A stretch of 48,022 nt of DNA from Clostridia bacterium (GTDB lineage Bacteria; Bacillota; Clostridia; Oscillospirales; CAG-272): positions 1 to 48,022 of the forward strand of contig JAFVQL010000017.1 of assembly GCA_017504785.1 (NCBI GenBank), written 5' to 3'. This document shows, piece after piece, positions 20,834 to 27,995 of the stretch. A program made the position numbers and the translations under genes. Under the pieces are notes generated by a model, which was not told where the DNA came from, made no database searches, and was given only the letters and a program-made list of their open reading frames with translations. How positions within the stretch are numbered: position 1 is the first letter of the stretch; every line of letters starts with the position of its first letter.

Positions 20834-21505
20834 ATGTTCAAAGTTTTAATTGTGGAGGATGACAGAGATCTGAACCGCAGCGTTTGCTCTTTTCTGAACA
20901 ATAGCGGATATGAGGCAATTGGTTGCCTTGATGCAGAAAGTGCCTACGACGAGATGTATAAGACCACCTTCGACTGTATCGTGTCGGATATTATGATGCC
21001 GCACATCGACGGCTTTGAATTTGCCAAGACCGTGCGTTCTCTCAATAACGACATTCCCATTCTTTTTATGACCGCCCGTGACGATTTCGCGTCCAAGCAG
21101 AGAGGATTCCGCATCGGTATCGACGATTATATGACCAAGCCCATCGACCTTGACGAGCTTTTTTTGCGTATCGGCGCGCTCCTTCGCCGTTCCAAGATCG
21201 CGTCCAGCCGTCGCCTTGAGGTTGGCAATTTCGTGATGGATGCCGATGAGAGAAGTGCAACCCTTGATGGCGAGGAAATATCTCTCACGGCAAGAGAGTT
21301 TGACCTTCTTTACAAGCTCCTGTCCTACCCCAAAAAGACTTTTACGCGCACACAGCTGATGGACGAGTTTTGGGACGTGGATACGCAGACGAGCACAAGA
21401 ACAGTGGACGTGTATATGACCAAGCTCCGCGCCAAGCTCTCGGAGTGCGACTCTTTTGAGATACAGACCGTCCACGGACTCGGCTATAAGGCGGTGATCA
21501 AATGA
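20834..21505 (+). CDS. Response regulator, OmpR family
   Basis: DNA-binding response regulator of a two-component system, 223 aa. Seen: receiver domain with acidic VEDD (about residues 6-9), phospho-acceptor Asp in IVSDIMMP (about 52), Thr of FMTARD (about 80) and Lys of DDYMTKPID (about 103). It is followed by a winged helix with LTAREFDLLYKL and the recognition-helix stretch TSTRTVDVYMTKLRAKL (about 190-206). The start at 20834 has GGAGG at 9 nt. It overlaps the kinase gene by 4 nt (ATGA). It probably controls its own operon. Confidence 0.95.
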   Translation: MFKVLIVEDDRDLNRSVCSFLNNSGYEAIGCLDAESAYDEMYKTTFDCIVSDIMMPHIDGFEFAKTVRSLNNDIPILFMTARDDFASKQRGFRIGIDDYMTKPIDLDELFLRIGALLRRSKIASSRRLEVGNFVMDADERSATLDGEEISLTAREFDLLYKLLSYPKKTFTRTQLMDEFWDVDTQTSTRTVDVYMTKLRAKLSECDSFEIQTVHGLGYKAVIK

Positions 21506-22593
21506 AAAAGCCGACCTTTCGCAGAGCAATTCAGGAGTTCAGCAGCTTCCTTTTGTTCTTTCTTTTGGTAGGATTTGTGGTGTCCTGCTGTATGATGCTC
21601 TTTCTTAACGTATTGTCAAAGGAAATGGGGCTCACCTATACCTCAGACAATATAGCAGAAGCGGCAAAGATTACCTTTCTCAACGTCGTGATCATCACCG
21701 TTCTTTTCAAAACCGCTGACTTTATCCGCCGAAGAATTATGGTAGACAGACCCGTGAAAATGATCACAGATGCCGCAGAAAAAATCATGAACGGCGATTT
21801 TTCTATCCGTGTTAAGCACATGCACGGCTCGGGCATGGATGGCTTTAATCAAATCGGAGAATCGATCAACCAAATGGCAGAAGAGCTTTCAAGCGTGGAA
21901 ACCTTACGGACGGACTTCATTGCCAACGTATCCCACGAAATGAAAACCCCGCTTGCGGTCATGCAGAACTACGGAACGCTCTTGCAGACTCCCGATCTGC
22001 CCGAAGAAAAGCGCATCGAGTATGCAAAAGCAATCACCGATGCCTCTCGCCGTCTTGCCGATATGATGACGAACATTCTCAAGCTCAATCGACTTGAAAA
22101 TCAGCAGATCTATCCGAACCTCACCACCTTCGACCTTGGCGAGCAGCTTTGCGAGAGCCTTTTGCAGTACGAAAGCACGTGGGAGCGAAAGAATATTGAA
22201 ATTGAAACCGAAATTGCCGATCGTGTGCTCGTTTCTGCCGACTCGGAGCTTCTCTCGCTCGTGTGGAACAATCTTTTCTCCAATGCTTTCAAGTTTACAG
22301 AGGACGGCGGCAAAGTCACTCTCACTCTCATCGCCGACGAAAAGTATGCCACGGTTAAAATATCCGATACCGGATGCGGCATGAGCGCAGAGGTTGGCGC
22401 ACACATATTTGAAAAGTTTTATCAAGGCGACACCTCTCGCGCGACGCAAGGCAACGGACTCGGCTTGGCACTCGTCAAGCGCGTAGTTGACATCATGCAG
22501 GGTGAGATCGGCGTGGAAAGTGCCGTCGGTGTCGGCACAACGTTTACAGTGAAGATCGGGAGGGCGAACGATGGACCTGAAGAAGCTCGGTAA
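21502..22593 (+). CDS. Sensor histidine kinase
   Basis: Membrane histidine kinase partner of the preceding regulator, 363 aa. Seen: two N-terminal membrane helices (about residues 14-36 and 55-70) with a short loop between, a HAMP-like region (about 78-130), H-box FIANVSHEMKTPL (His about 148), N-box VWNNLFSNAFKF (about 255-266), G1 DTGCGM (about 289), F-box and G2 GNGLGLAL (about 316). The extracytoplasmic loop is only about 20 residues, so sensing is probably within the membrane or via the next gene's membrane protein, whose reading frame overlaps by 23 bp. Confidence 0.95.
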   Translation: MKKPTFRRAIQEFSSFLLFFLLVGFVVSCCMMLFLNVLSKEMGLTYTSDNIAEAAKITFLNVVIITVLFKTADFIRRRIMVDRPVKMITDAAEKIMNGDFSIRVKHMHGSGMDGFNQIGESINQMAEELSSVETLRTDFIANVSHEMKTPLAVMQNYGTLLQTPDLPEEKRIEYAKAITDASRRLADMMTNILKLNRLENQQIYPNLTTFDLGEQLCESLLQYESTWERKNIEIETEIADRVLVSADSELLSLVWNNLFSNAFKFTEDGGKVTLTLIADEKYATVKISDTGCGMSAEVGAHIFEKFYQGDTSRATQGNGLGLALVKRVVDIMQGEIGVESAVGVGTTFTVKIGRANDGPEEAR

Positions 22594-23461
22594 GGCTCTG
22601 CTGCTCCCGCATATCGCGATCATGATATTGCTTCTCCCGATCGCAACTGCTTTGCTCGTCTTCTCAATGGTATTTATCGGCACGGAATCTATGGTCGCTA
22701 TCGTGTCTTATGTGATAGCGGCGTACACACTAACGGTTTGGTGCTTTAAGATCCCATATTTGATCCGATTTTTCAAAACCTTCAAAAATGAAAATAAATA
22801 CGCAAGAAGGTGGCAAGAAGACACTCGCCTGCGAGTGAACGTGTCGCTCTACGGCTCTCTTGCGTGGTGTGCATTGTATGGACTTTTCCAGCTGTGGCTT
22901 GGATTTTACCACCATACCTTTTGGTTCTACTCCCTCGGCGCGTACTATATCTGTCTTGGCGTGATGCGATTCCTCTTGGCACGGCACTCAAGCAAATATG
23001 CCCCCGGTGAGAAGATGCAGACCGAGCTCATAAAGTACCGCGCTTGCGGATGGGTATTCCTTTTGATGAACCTCGCGCTTACGCTGATCATCTTCTTTAT
23101 GGTCTACTTTAACAGGACCTTCGAGCATCATATGATCACGGCGATCGCGATGGCGGCGTATACCTTTACGGCGCTGACTATCGCAATTATCAATGTCATA
23201 AAATACAGAAGGTATAACAGTCCCGTCTTTTCCGCATCGAAGATAATCAGTTTGACGGCGGCTCTTGTGTCGATGCTGACACTTGAATCCACCATGCTTA
23301 CCGCCTTCGGTGACGGAACAATGACGGCTACCGACCAAAAATGGATGCTCGGTGCGACCGGTGGTGCCATTTCCGTACTGATCGTTGCCACGGCAATTTA
23401 TATGATCGTGGTTGGAACAAAGAAGCTCAAAGAATTAAAAACAGAGGTTGAAAATGGATAA
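22571..23461 (+). CDS. Polytopic membrane protein of the two-component operon
   Basis: 296 aa with about seven or eight hydrophobic segments and short charged loops; function unknown. Helices lie at roughly residues 12-35, 40-60, 95-112, 116-132, 160-180, 190-210, 225-245 and 262-285. No transport or enzyme motif is recognised. The gene starts 23 bp inside the kinase gene and ends 8 bp inside the next gene, so all are translated as one coupled set. This makes it a plausible sensory or effector partner of the kinase. Confidence 0.8.
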   Translation: MDLKKLGKALLLPHIAIMILLLPIATALLVFSMVFIGTESMVAIVSYVIAAYTLTVWCFKIPYLIRFFKTFKNENKYARRWQEDTRLRVNVSLYGSLAWCALYGLFQLWLGFYHHTFWFYSLGAYYICLGVMRFLLARHSSKYAPGEKMQTELIKYRACGWVFLLMNLALTLIIFFMVYFNRTFEHHMITAIAMAAYTFTALTIAIINVIKYRRYNSPVFSASKIISLTAALVSMLTLESTMLTAFGDGTMTATDQKWMLGATGGAISVLIVATAIYMIVVGTKKLKELKTEVENG

Positions 23462-23867
23462 TAACAATCAAGAAAAAGGCGGATTTACCTACACCTACTC
23501 CGCAAAGGAGCAGGCAGAGCTGAAGCGCATCCGCGATAAATACACCGCCCCGACAGAAGCCGAGGACAAGATGACTCGTCTGCGCCGACTGGATGCAAGT
23601 GTTACACAAAAGGCGCAGGCTGTCGCGCTCATATTCGGTGTCATCGGCGCGTTGATGCTCGGCATAGGCATGAGCCTTTGTATGTCGGATTTTGCACAGA
23701 TCCTCGGCTCATACAAGGATATGGCAATGCTGATCGGCATTCCCATCGGTTTGGTTGGCGGTGTCCTTGCAGCGCTTGCCTATCCAATGTATAATATCAT
23801 TGTTAAGCGCGAGAGAAAGAAGCTCGCTCCCGAAATCATACGCCTTACCGACGAGCTGATGAAATGA
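23454..23867 (+). CDS. Small two-helix membrane protein (paralogue 2)
   Basis: 137 aa, function unknown. It resembles the 121 aa protein at 19077-19442: LRRLDASV, then IFGVIGALMLGIGMSL, a second hydrophobic segment ending ALAYPMYNII, and a C-terminal EIIRLTDELMK. It has a longer polar N-terminus (YTYSAKEQAELKRI) than paralogue 1. The ATG at 23454 has GAGG at 6 nt; a TTG two codons earlier is less likely. It overlaps the preceding gene by 8 bp. The repeated presence of this family beside the two-component system suggests it is a regulatory target or partner. Confidence 0.8.
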   Translation: MDNNNQEKGGFTYTYSAKEQAELKRIRDKYTAPTEAEDKMTRLRRLDASVTQKAQAVALIFGVIGALMLGIGMSLCMSDFAQILGSYKDMAMLIGIPIGLVGGVLAALAYPMYNIIVKRERKKLAPEIIRLTDELMK

Positions 23868-23876
23868 GAAACGAAG

Positions 23877-24179
23877 ATGAAAGCGGAGATCAAAAACGCT
23901 ATCTTGAAAACGCTCTCGGATGATGCGACTGCCACCGAGTTGTGCGACACCGCCGAGGACTTCCCTTGGGTGTTTTACTATGTAAAATCCAATGCTCAAC
24001 AGCTCAGCACCCGTTTCAAAGCCGAAATCTATAACACCACCGGCGACTATAAGACCGCGTTCTTCGTCCATGGGCTCCGTGCCATCATCGCAACGTGGCT
24101 CGATCATGGTTGCGCCGATTCCCCGGAGCGGATGAATGAGATCGTCATAAAGGAATACAAAAAATTATTTAGTGAATAA
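23877..24179 (+). CDS. Lone TetR-type C-terminal (ligand-binding) domain
   Basis: 100 aa. The pattern YYVKSNAQQLSTRF...AFFVHGLRAIIATWL...CADSPERMNEIV resembles the C-terminal domain of TetR/AcrR regulators in which a helix ending in Gly is followed by xxxIIxxWLxxG and SPE. The helix-turn-helix half is absent, and the 9 bp upstream belong to the end of the previous gene, so it is not a split gene in another frame. It is either a remnant or a stand-alone ligand-binding or dimerising protein. The ribosome binding site is weak, so translation may depend on coupling. Last gene of the two-component operon. Confidence 0.6.
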   Translation: MKAEIKNAILKTLSDDATATELCDTAEDFPWVFYYVKSNAQQLSTRFKAEIYNTTGDYKTAFFVHGLRAIIATWLDHGCADSPERMNEIVIKEYKKLFSE

Positions 24180-24560
24180 AACAAAAAAAGCACCACTCAC
24201 GGCGACCTGCGATAAAGCAGGTCTGCCGAACGATGCTTGCCCTTACGGGCAAGTGATGTCGGCTTCGCCTAATGATGTAGCCTACGGCAATGATGTTGTG
24301 CCTTTGGCACAGTGGGCAAGCATCACATCACTCGCGACCAACGGGAGCAACATCATTACGAACGAAGTGAGTAACATCACTTTTGCGTAAGCAAAAACAT
24401 CACTTATATTCCTTCCGAAAACAAAATATCGTATAACACACTATACCTTGCAAGCAAGATCGTGTGAAAAGGGGCGAGAAAATCTCGTCCCTTTTCTGCT
24501 TTGATATAAAACTGCTTTACGGTAGGTGCCCTCATCGTGGTGCTTTTTTATCGTTGATGA
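24178..24560. repeat. Left 48 bp terminator repeat, interrupted by the MITE-like element
   Basis: Joining 24178-24199 to 24535-24560 (dropping one CTCA copy and the element between) gives a 48 bp sequence. It matches 29230-29277 at 45 of 48 positions, including 24 identical bases at 24533-24556 / 29250-29273. Joined, it contains the perfect terminator stem GCACCAC / GTGGTGC with six T and an upstream A-run. It would end the two-component operon; as it stands, the stem halves are 338 bp apart. Confidence 0.75.
24201..24530. mobile_element. MITE-like palindromic element, copy A (330 bp)
   Basis: Imperfect terminal inverted repeats: it starts GGCGACCTGCGATAAAGCAG and its end reads, in complement, GGCACCTACCGTAAAGCAG. 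A CTCA lies at each side (24196-24199 and 24531-24534), consistent with a target duplication. Inside are a strong GACCTGC / GCAGGTC hairpin, then short 3-5 bp-loop hairpins separated by ATGATGT-like spacers. A long-range stem GATGCTTGCCC / GGGCAAGCATC (24232-24242 / 24314-24324) and a terminator-like hairpin (24468-24498) are also present. No protein is encoded. The second copy is at 40839-41109. Confidence 0.75.
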
Positions 24561-24760
24561 AGCAAGTGCCTTGATATCCGAACTCTTTTATTAAAAAATA
24601 GGCGGTTGTTGATCTTGGTAGAAACGGCTCTGTCTATGTAGTGCCCAACGATAACAATACCGTTCTTCTCTGCAAAAGCTGTGTTCGCGCGAATCTGCCC
24701 CTCTATCGACTCCTCACGCCGATTGTCCGAGGAATACCGAGCGTAAATTACAGCTGTCAT
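24548..24760 (-). pseudogene. Truncated serine recombinase (N-terminal fragment)
   Basis: The first ~52 residues match the catalytic N-terminus of a serine site-specific recombinase: MTAVIYARYSSDN with the nucleophile Ser (about residue 10 or 11), REESIEGQIR, and FAEKNGIVIVGHYIDRAVS. After NNR (about position 24604) the homology stops and a meaningless tail runs to a stop inside the terminator repeat. The rest of the catalytic domain and all DNA-binding parts are missing. The promoter (24793-24821) and the ribosome binding site GGCGGTGAG are intact, so the loss was a deletion at the 3' side. It is a relic of a mobile element bordering the AT-rich island. Confidence 0.82.
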
Positions 24761-24792
24761 ATGCTCACCGCCTTTCTAATTTTAGTGTCTTC

Positions 24793-24821
24793 ATTGTACC
24801 ATAAAACCGCAATTTATTCAA
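24793..24821 (-). promoter_or_regulatory. Promoter of the recombinase fragment
   Basis: TTGAAT (24816-24821), 17 bp, TACAAT (24793-24798) on the minus strand, 33 nt before the start codon. Confidence 0.6.
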
Positions 24822-24856
24822 GTCTGTTTCAAAACATTAAAGTGCTCTTTGTATTA

Positions 24857-24885
24857 TTGATTTTTTGGCATATTCATGATATAAT
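24857..24885 (+). promoter_or_regulatory. Promoter of the AT-rich island genes
   Basis: TTGATT (24857-24862), 17 bp, TATAAT (24880-24885), 36 nt before the first island gene. All seven island genes follow in the same direction with short gaps and no terminator until 28917. Confidence 0.75.
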
Positions 24886-24921
24886 ATATACGAACTTTAA
24901 ACATGGGACAAATCGTAACAA

Positions 24922-25266
24922 ATGAACAAACTGCTTGCTAAAATCTCAAAACAATTTTTGTATAACAACAACCGACACAGATATAAAATGAAAAAGATTA
25001 GCGAATTGACTGACGATGAAGCGATTGTTTGCTGTCATAGATTTTGCGAAGAAAATAATTTGATGCCTGAATTTTGCATGTACAGAGAAAAAGTTGAATC
25101 AGAATATGTGTTCTGTGCGTATTTAAAAGAATACATAGAATTCGGCTTGTGTTATGATATGCAAATGATATGTAATTTGTATATTAAACCTTCGGTGCTT
25201 CCCGAAATCACAATAGATAAAGACGAATTAAAGTCATTTTGCAATGGGTGTAAATATGAATTATAA
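24922..25266 (+). CDS. Island protein 1, unknown
   Basis: 114 aa, AT-rich gene, no recognised family. It is polar with seven Cys, several in pairs (VCCHRFC near residues 36-42, FCNGCKYEL at the C-terminus). No membrane helix or signal peptide is visible. Ribosome binding is poor for both the first ATG (24922) and the second (24988, MKKISELTDD), so the start is uncertain; the second gives a more natural N-terminus. It overlaps the next gene's start. First gene behind the island promoter. Confidence 0.6.
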   Translation: MNKLLAKISKQFLYNNNRHRYKMKKISELTDDEAIVCCHRFCEENNLMPEFCMYREKVESEYVFCAYLKEYIEFGLCYDMQMICNLYIKPSVLPEITIDKDELKSFCNGCKYEL

Positions 25267-25786
25267 CGGAATAGAAATAAATGAATTTCCGCTTCTCTTT
25301 TATACAATTTTTCATACAATACTTCTGCTTGCTTTAATTGCAGTGGGAGTTGTTGGATTCTTTGTGTTCTATGACAAGGACGGTAAAAAAGCGAAGAAAA
25401 GAATGAAAGCATTGGAAGCTCAAGCTAAAGATAGTCCAAAAGTGCAAAAGCGTCTTGAAAAAAGCAGACGAAAATTCAAAAAGCACCGCAAAGAAAAGAT
25501 TTTGGCAATAGTAGGTATTTATGGTTTGCTTACCGTAATGTTTGTACTGAATTCCGTTTTCTGCGTCGTGCCCGGTTGGATGGACTATGCGATAAAGGAC
25601 TATGAAATTTATGAGGGCGAATTTGAAACTATCTCAAGCGGAAGGGACAGGTTTATTGAAACCGGAGACGGTGTAACATTATTTGGAAACCAAGGTCTTG
25701 GAACAGAAAAGACTTATTACGGAGAAATAGTTTACGGTAAACGCTCAAAGCTAGCCCTTGGAGTTAGAGTGTCGAACGGTGAATGA
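25256..25786 (+). CDS. Island type-A membrane protein (copy 1)
   Basis: About 176 aa (an in-frame ATG at 25244 is possible). Seen: a membrane helix (about residues 12-38), a basic Lys/Arg-rich cytoplasmic stretch (about 45-85), a second helix (about 88-108), and an outside domain containing YEGEFETI, a Gly-rich middle and YYGEIVYGKRSKLAL near the end. The protein at 26267-26725 has the same order of helix, GEFE and Y-x-G-x-IVY-x-K. Unknown function. Its neighbour at 25829 is the first of two type-B proteins. Confidence 0.7.
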   Translation: MNYNGIEINEFPLLFYTIFHTILLLALIAVGVVGFFVFYDKDGKKAKKRMKALEAQAKDSPKVQKRLEKSRRKFKKHRKEKILAIVGIYGLLTVMFVLNSVFCVVPGWMDYAIKDYEIYEGEFETISSGRDRFIETGDGVTLFGNQGLGTEKTYYGEIVYGKRSKLALGVRVSNGE

Positions 25787-25828
25787 CGAAACATTTTTGG
25801 ATGGAGGCAAAAGGGGTAATAGTAAAAA

Positions 25829-26251
25829 ATGAAAAAGATAATCAATCCCAAATACATACTTTATATGCTTCTGCCAGTCGTAGCCATCGTTTTAAGCATA
25901 CTGTTTTTACTTGGTGAAAGTATAGTAAATTATGTGGTTGGTGGGGTTCTTTGTGCCTCAGGTATAGGGCTTTCTTTGTGCTTGTTCCTATTCGTGCCTC
26001 ACAGTTATATTATCAACAAAGACGGAATAAAAACGTTTTACAGAATAAAGAGCTGTAATTACATACCTTGGAGCGATATTAACGGTATTAACACGAGCTT
26101 TGACACCTTTTATGAAAATCTGTTTTTCTGGAAGGATTACGTTATCTCGCATAGGAATATGAAAAGAAACGGAAGAGCTATCAACACCGTTACAAAAACA
26201 AAATGTACGGCAGCTTTAATTGAAAAGTATTGGTGGAAATCAATTAAATGA
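25829..26251 (+). CDS. Island type-B membrane protein with PH-like domain (copy 1)
   Basis: 140 aa. Two adjacent helices (about residues 9-28 and 34-56) are followed by a cytoplasmic beta-rich domain starting SYIINKDGIKTFYRI and containing IPWSDI (about 90). This arrangement is typical of bacterial PH-like domains attached to a helical hairpin. The protein at 26776 shows the same INK...I-x-WSDV order. Function unknown; such small PH-like membrane proteins occur among immunity and accessory genes of Gram-positive bacteria. It lies 42 bp after the type-A gene. Confidence 0.68.
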   Translation: MKKIINPKYILYMLLPVVAIVLSILFLLGESIVNYVVGGVLCASGIGLSLCLFLFVPHSYIINKDGIKTFYRIKSCNYIPWSDINGINTSFDTFYENLFFWKDYVISHRNMKRNGRAINTVTKTKCTAALIEKYWWKSIK

Positions 26252-26266
26252 AAAAGGAAATGCAAT

Positions 26267-26725
26267 ATGGATTTCACAGAATATTACGAGGAATTTCAAT
26301 CAACGTATAACTTGGCAGTAATCACTTTGTGCTTGGCAATTTTTGCTGTGCTTTTTGTGGGTATTAGAAGAATAATCAACAAAAAAGAGTCGTTAAAAAC
26401 CAAAATTACAGTTTGGATAATATTGGTTTTGATGTTTGCGTCAGTATTAAATATGTTTTTGGCTGGTCCGGCTTTAGCCAAAAAAGATATTGAACAACAA
26501 ACAATTCTATGCTATGATGGGGAATTTGAGATTATAGAAACATCACACGGGATATACGATAAAGCAGTGTTTTTGCTAAATGGCGAAGAAATTTGTCTTA
26601 AATATTCCGATGAGGAGGACTACGATTTTGAACAAATTAAAGTTGGAAAATATGTAGGTCAAATAGTCTATGCTAAAAACTTATCGCTAGTTTTGAAATT
26701 GAAAATAGAAGAAAAGTTTGACTGA
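26267..26725 (+). CDS. Island type-A membrane protein (copy 2)
   Basis: 152 aa. Helices at about residues 16-36 and 48-70 enclose a short basic loop (RRIINKKESLKTK). The outside domain has CYDGEFEIIET (about 82-92) and KYVGQIVYAKNLSLVLKL near the end. This matches the order and spacing of the copy at 25256-25786, though overall identity by eye is low. An AAAAGGAAATG stretch lies just before the start. It sits between the two type-B genes, giving A-B-A-B. Confidence 0.7.
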   Translation: MDFTEYYEEFQSTYNLAVITLCLAIFAVLFVGIRRIINKKESLKTKITVWIILVLMFASVLNMFLAGPALAKKDIEQQTILCYDGEFEIIETSHGIYDKAVFLLNGEEICLKYSDEEDYDFEQIKVGKYVGQIVYAKNLSLVLKLKIEEKFD

Positions 26726-26775
26726 TTTTTATAATATCTTTAATGATAATATATGATCGTTAGGAGAGAAACAAA

Positions 26776-27294
26776 ATGAGTTATGTGCCTGGACTCGGCA
26801 GAGCCATGAATGATTTATTTGAATCTTCGGCAGAGGGCGAGAGTTTAGATCTTCCAAGCGGTGAATTCGTGGCAAGAAATGGCAAGGCTTTTAATCTGAC
26901 TTTGCTTGTTGCATCATTGGTTTCTATTACGGTTGGAGCTCTTTTGTTGATTTTTTTGGGCGAAAAGATAGGAATTTTGTTTTTAGTTCTCGGATTGTGC
27001 CTACTCCCTATATTGCCGACAATGTTTTCGTACAAATGTATTATCAACAAAACGATTATGAGAGAAGAATACCTCGTGCTTTGTTGGAGGCGTCGAAGGG
27101 AAATTTCTTGGAGCGACGTTAAATATAGAAAAATCATAATTGGTAACAACAAGTCGATTAAACTGTATGACACAAACAAAAAGCGACTTATTTCATTCGA
27201 TAGCACGACTGTGGGATTTAACCGAATACTGAAGCTCGCCAAGAGGAGTTGGATCGTTGATTTGCAAAAAAGCTTCTCGCAAAAAGTAAAATGA
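26776..27294 (+). CDS. Island type-B membrane protein with PH-like domain (copy 2)
   Basis: 172 aa. A polar N-terminus (about 40 residues) is followed by two helices (about residues 44-65 and 70-92) and a domain beginning YKCIINKTIMREEYLVL with REISWSDVKYRKI (about 114-126) and KLYDTNKKRLISFDS (about 135-150). This is a typical strand pattern of PH-like domains, where an ISWSDV strand precedes a ligand-facing loop. AGGAGAG lies 8-9 nt before the ATG. The next gene starts 7 bp after the stop. Function unknown. Confidence 0.7.
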   Translation: MSYVPGLGRAMNDLFESSAEGESLDLPSGEFVARNGKAFNLTLLVASLVSITVGALLLIFLGEKIGILFLVLGLCLLPILPTMFSYKCIINKTIMREEYLVLCWRRRREISWSDVKYRKIIIGNNKSIKLYDTNKKRLISFDSTTVGFNRILKLAKRSWIVDLQKSFSQKVK

Positions 27295-27301
27295 GGCATA
27301 T

Positions 27302-27970
27302 ATGAAGAATTTTAAAAGTTACATAGAAACGGATCAATTCAAAATCGGTTGTACCGGTCAGACGGTATACATTTACGATAAAGATGGCAACGAGGTTAAG
27401 AAATTTAAGGATTTAATTTATGCTTACGCCTCCGCCGTTTCTCCTCTTGGCGATCTCCTTGTAGTTAAAAGCACAGAGGGCAGACTTGCCGTATACTCGT
27501 TAAAAACGCTTTCTCTTATCAAAAAATTCCGTTTTTCAAAGGTAAACTATGCACAGGACGATGGATTTTGCTTCTCGCCTGACGGCAAATACCTTATTAA
27601 CATAGAGCGACATATTGACGATCTGCATTCTGCAATATCGGTTTACGACACGCGGGATCTTTCTCTCGTTTCGCGTCATATGCTTCCCGAAGACGAGCGC
27701 GTGGATTGTATTGAATGTAGTGATAGTGAGTACTATGTATTAGGTTCTTTTCGGCTTGAATATGATGTAGAATATTTTGTAGCAAAATTTAAAGATTTCT
27801 CGGTCGCAGATAAAGTAAAAATTACTTCAAGGGAACATGATTTTCTGTATTTACAGTTGATGTCTAATAGGGGTTCTCCGTTAACGGAGAAGGAAAACTC
27901 GAAACATCTTGATTTGTTTAAAAATGCAAAGTCTGTTCGTCTCGTTGACTTATGGAAAACGAGAAAATAA
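27302..27970 (+). CDS. Beta-propeller-like protein of the island
   Basis: 222 aa, no signal peptide or membrane helix. Short blade-like repeats are visible: VYIYDKDGNEVKKF, LAVYSLKTLSLIKKF and ISVYDTRDLSLVSRH, each preceded by a hydrophobic strand. FSPDGKYL is typical of WD40/YVTN-like propellers. The length is enough for only four or five blades. It lies 7 bp after the previous gene and 25 bp before the LRR-like gene. Likely cytosolic and protein-binding; the partner is unknown. Slightly less AT-rich than genes 24922-27294. Confidence 0.62.
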   Translation: MKNFKSYIETDQFKIGCTGQTVYIYDKDGNEVKKFKDLIYAYASAVSPLGDLLVVKSTEGRLAVYSLKTLSLIKKFRFSKVNYAQDDGFCFSPDGKYLINIERHIDDLHSAISVYDTRDLSLVSRHMLPEDERVDCIECSDSEYYVLGSFRLEYDVEYFVAKFKDFSVADKVKITSREHDFLYLQLMSNRGSPLTEKENSKHLDLFKNAKSVRLVDLWKTRK

Positions 27971-27995
27971 TGTTTATTTAAAGGATTGTAGATAG

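Noticed and set aside
23877..24179. Frameshifted complete TetR gene
   Set aside because: No helix-turn-helix sequence is found in other frames upstream; that DNA encodes the small membrane protein.
24172..24390. 72-codon open frame inside the palindromic element
   Set aside because: It simply reads through the hairpins; copy B does not keep the frame.
24201..24530. CRISPR array (repeated ATGATGT spacers between short units)
   Set aside because: Units are palindromes of differing length, there is no constant 24-40 bp repeat and no cas gene, and the second copy shares the same order.
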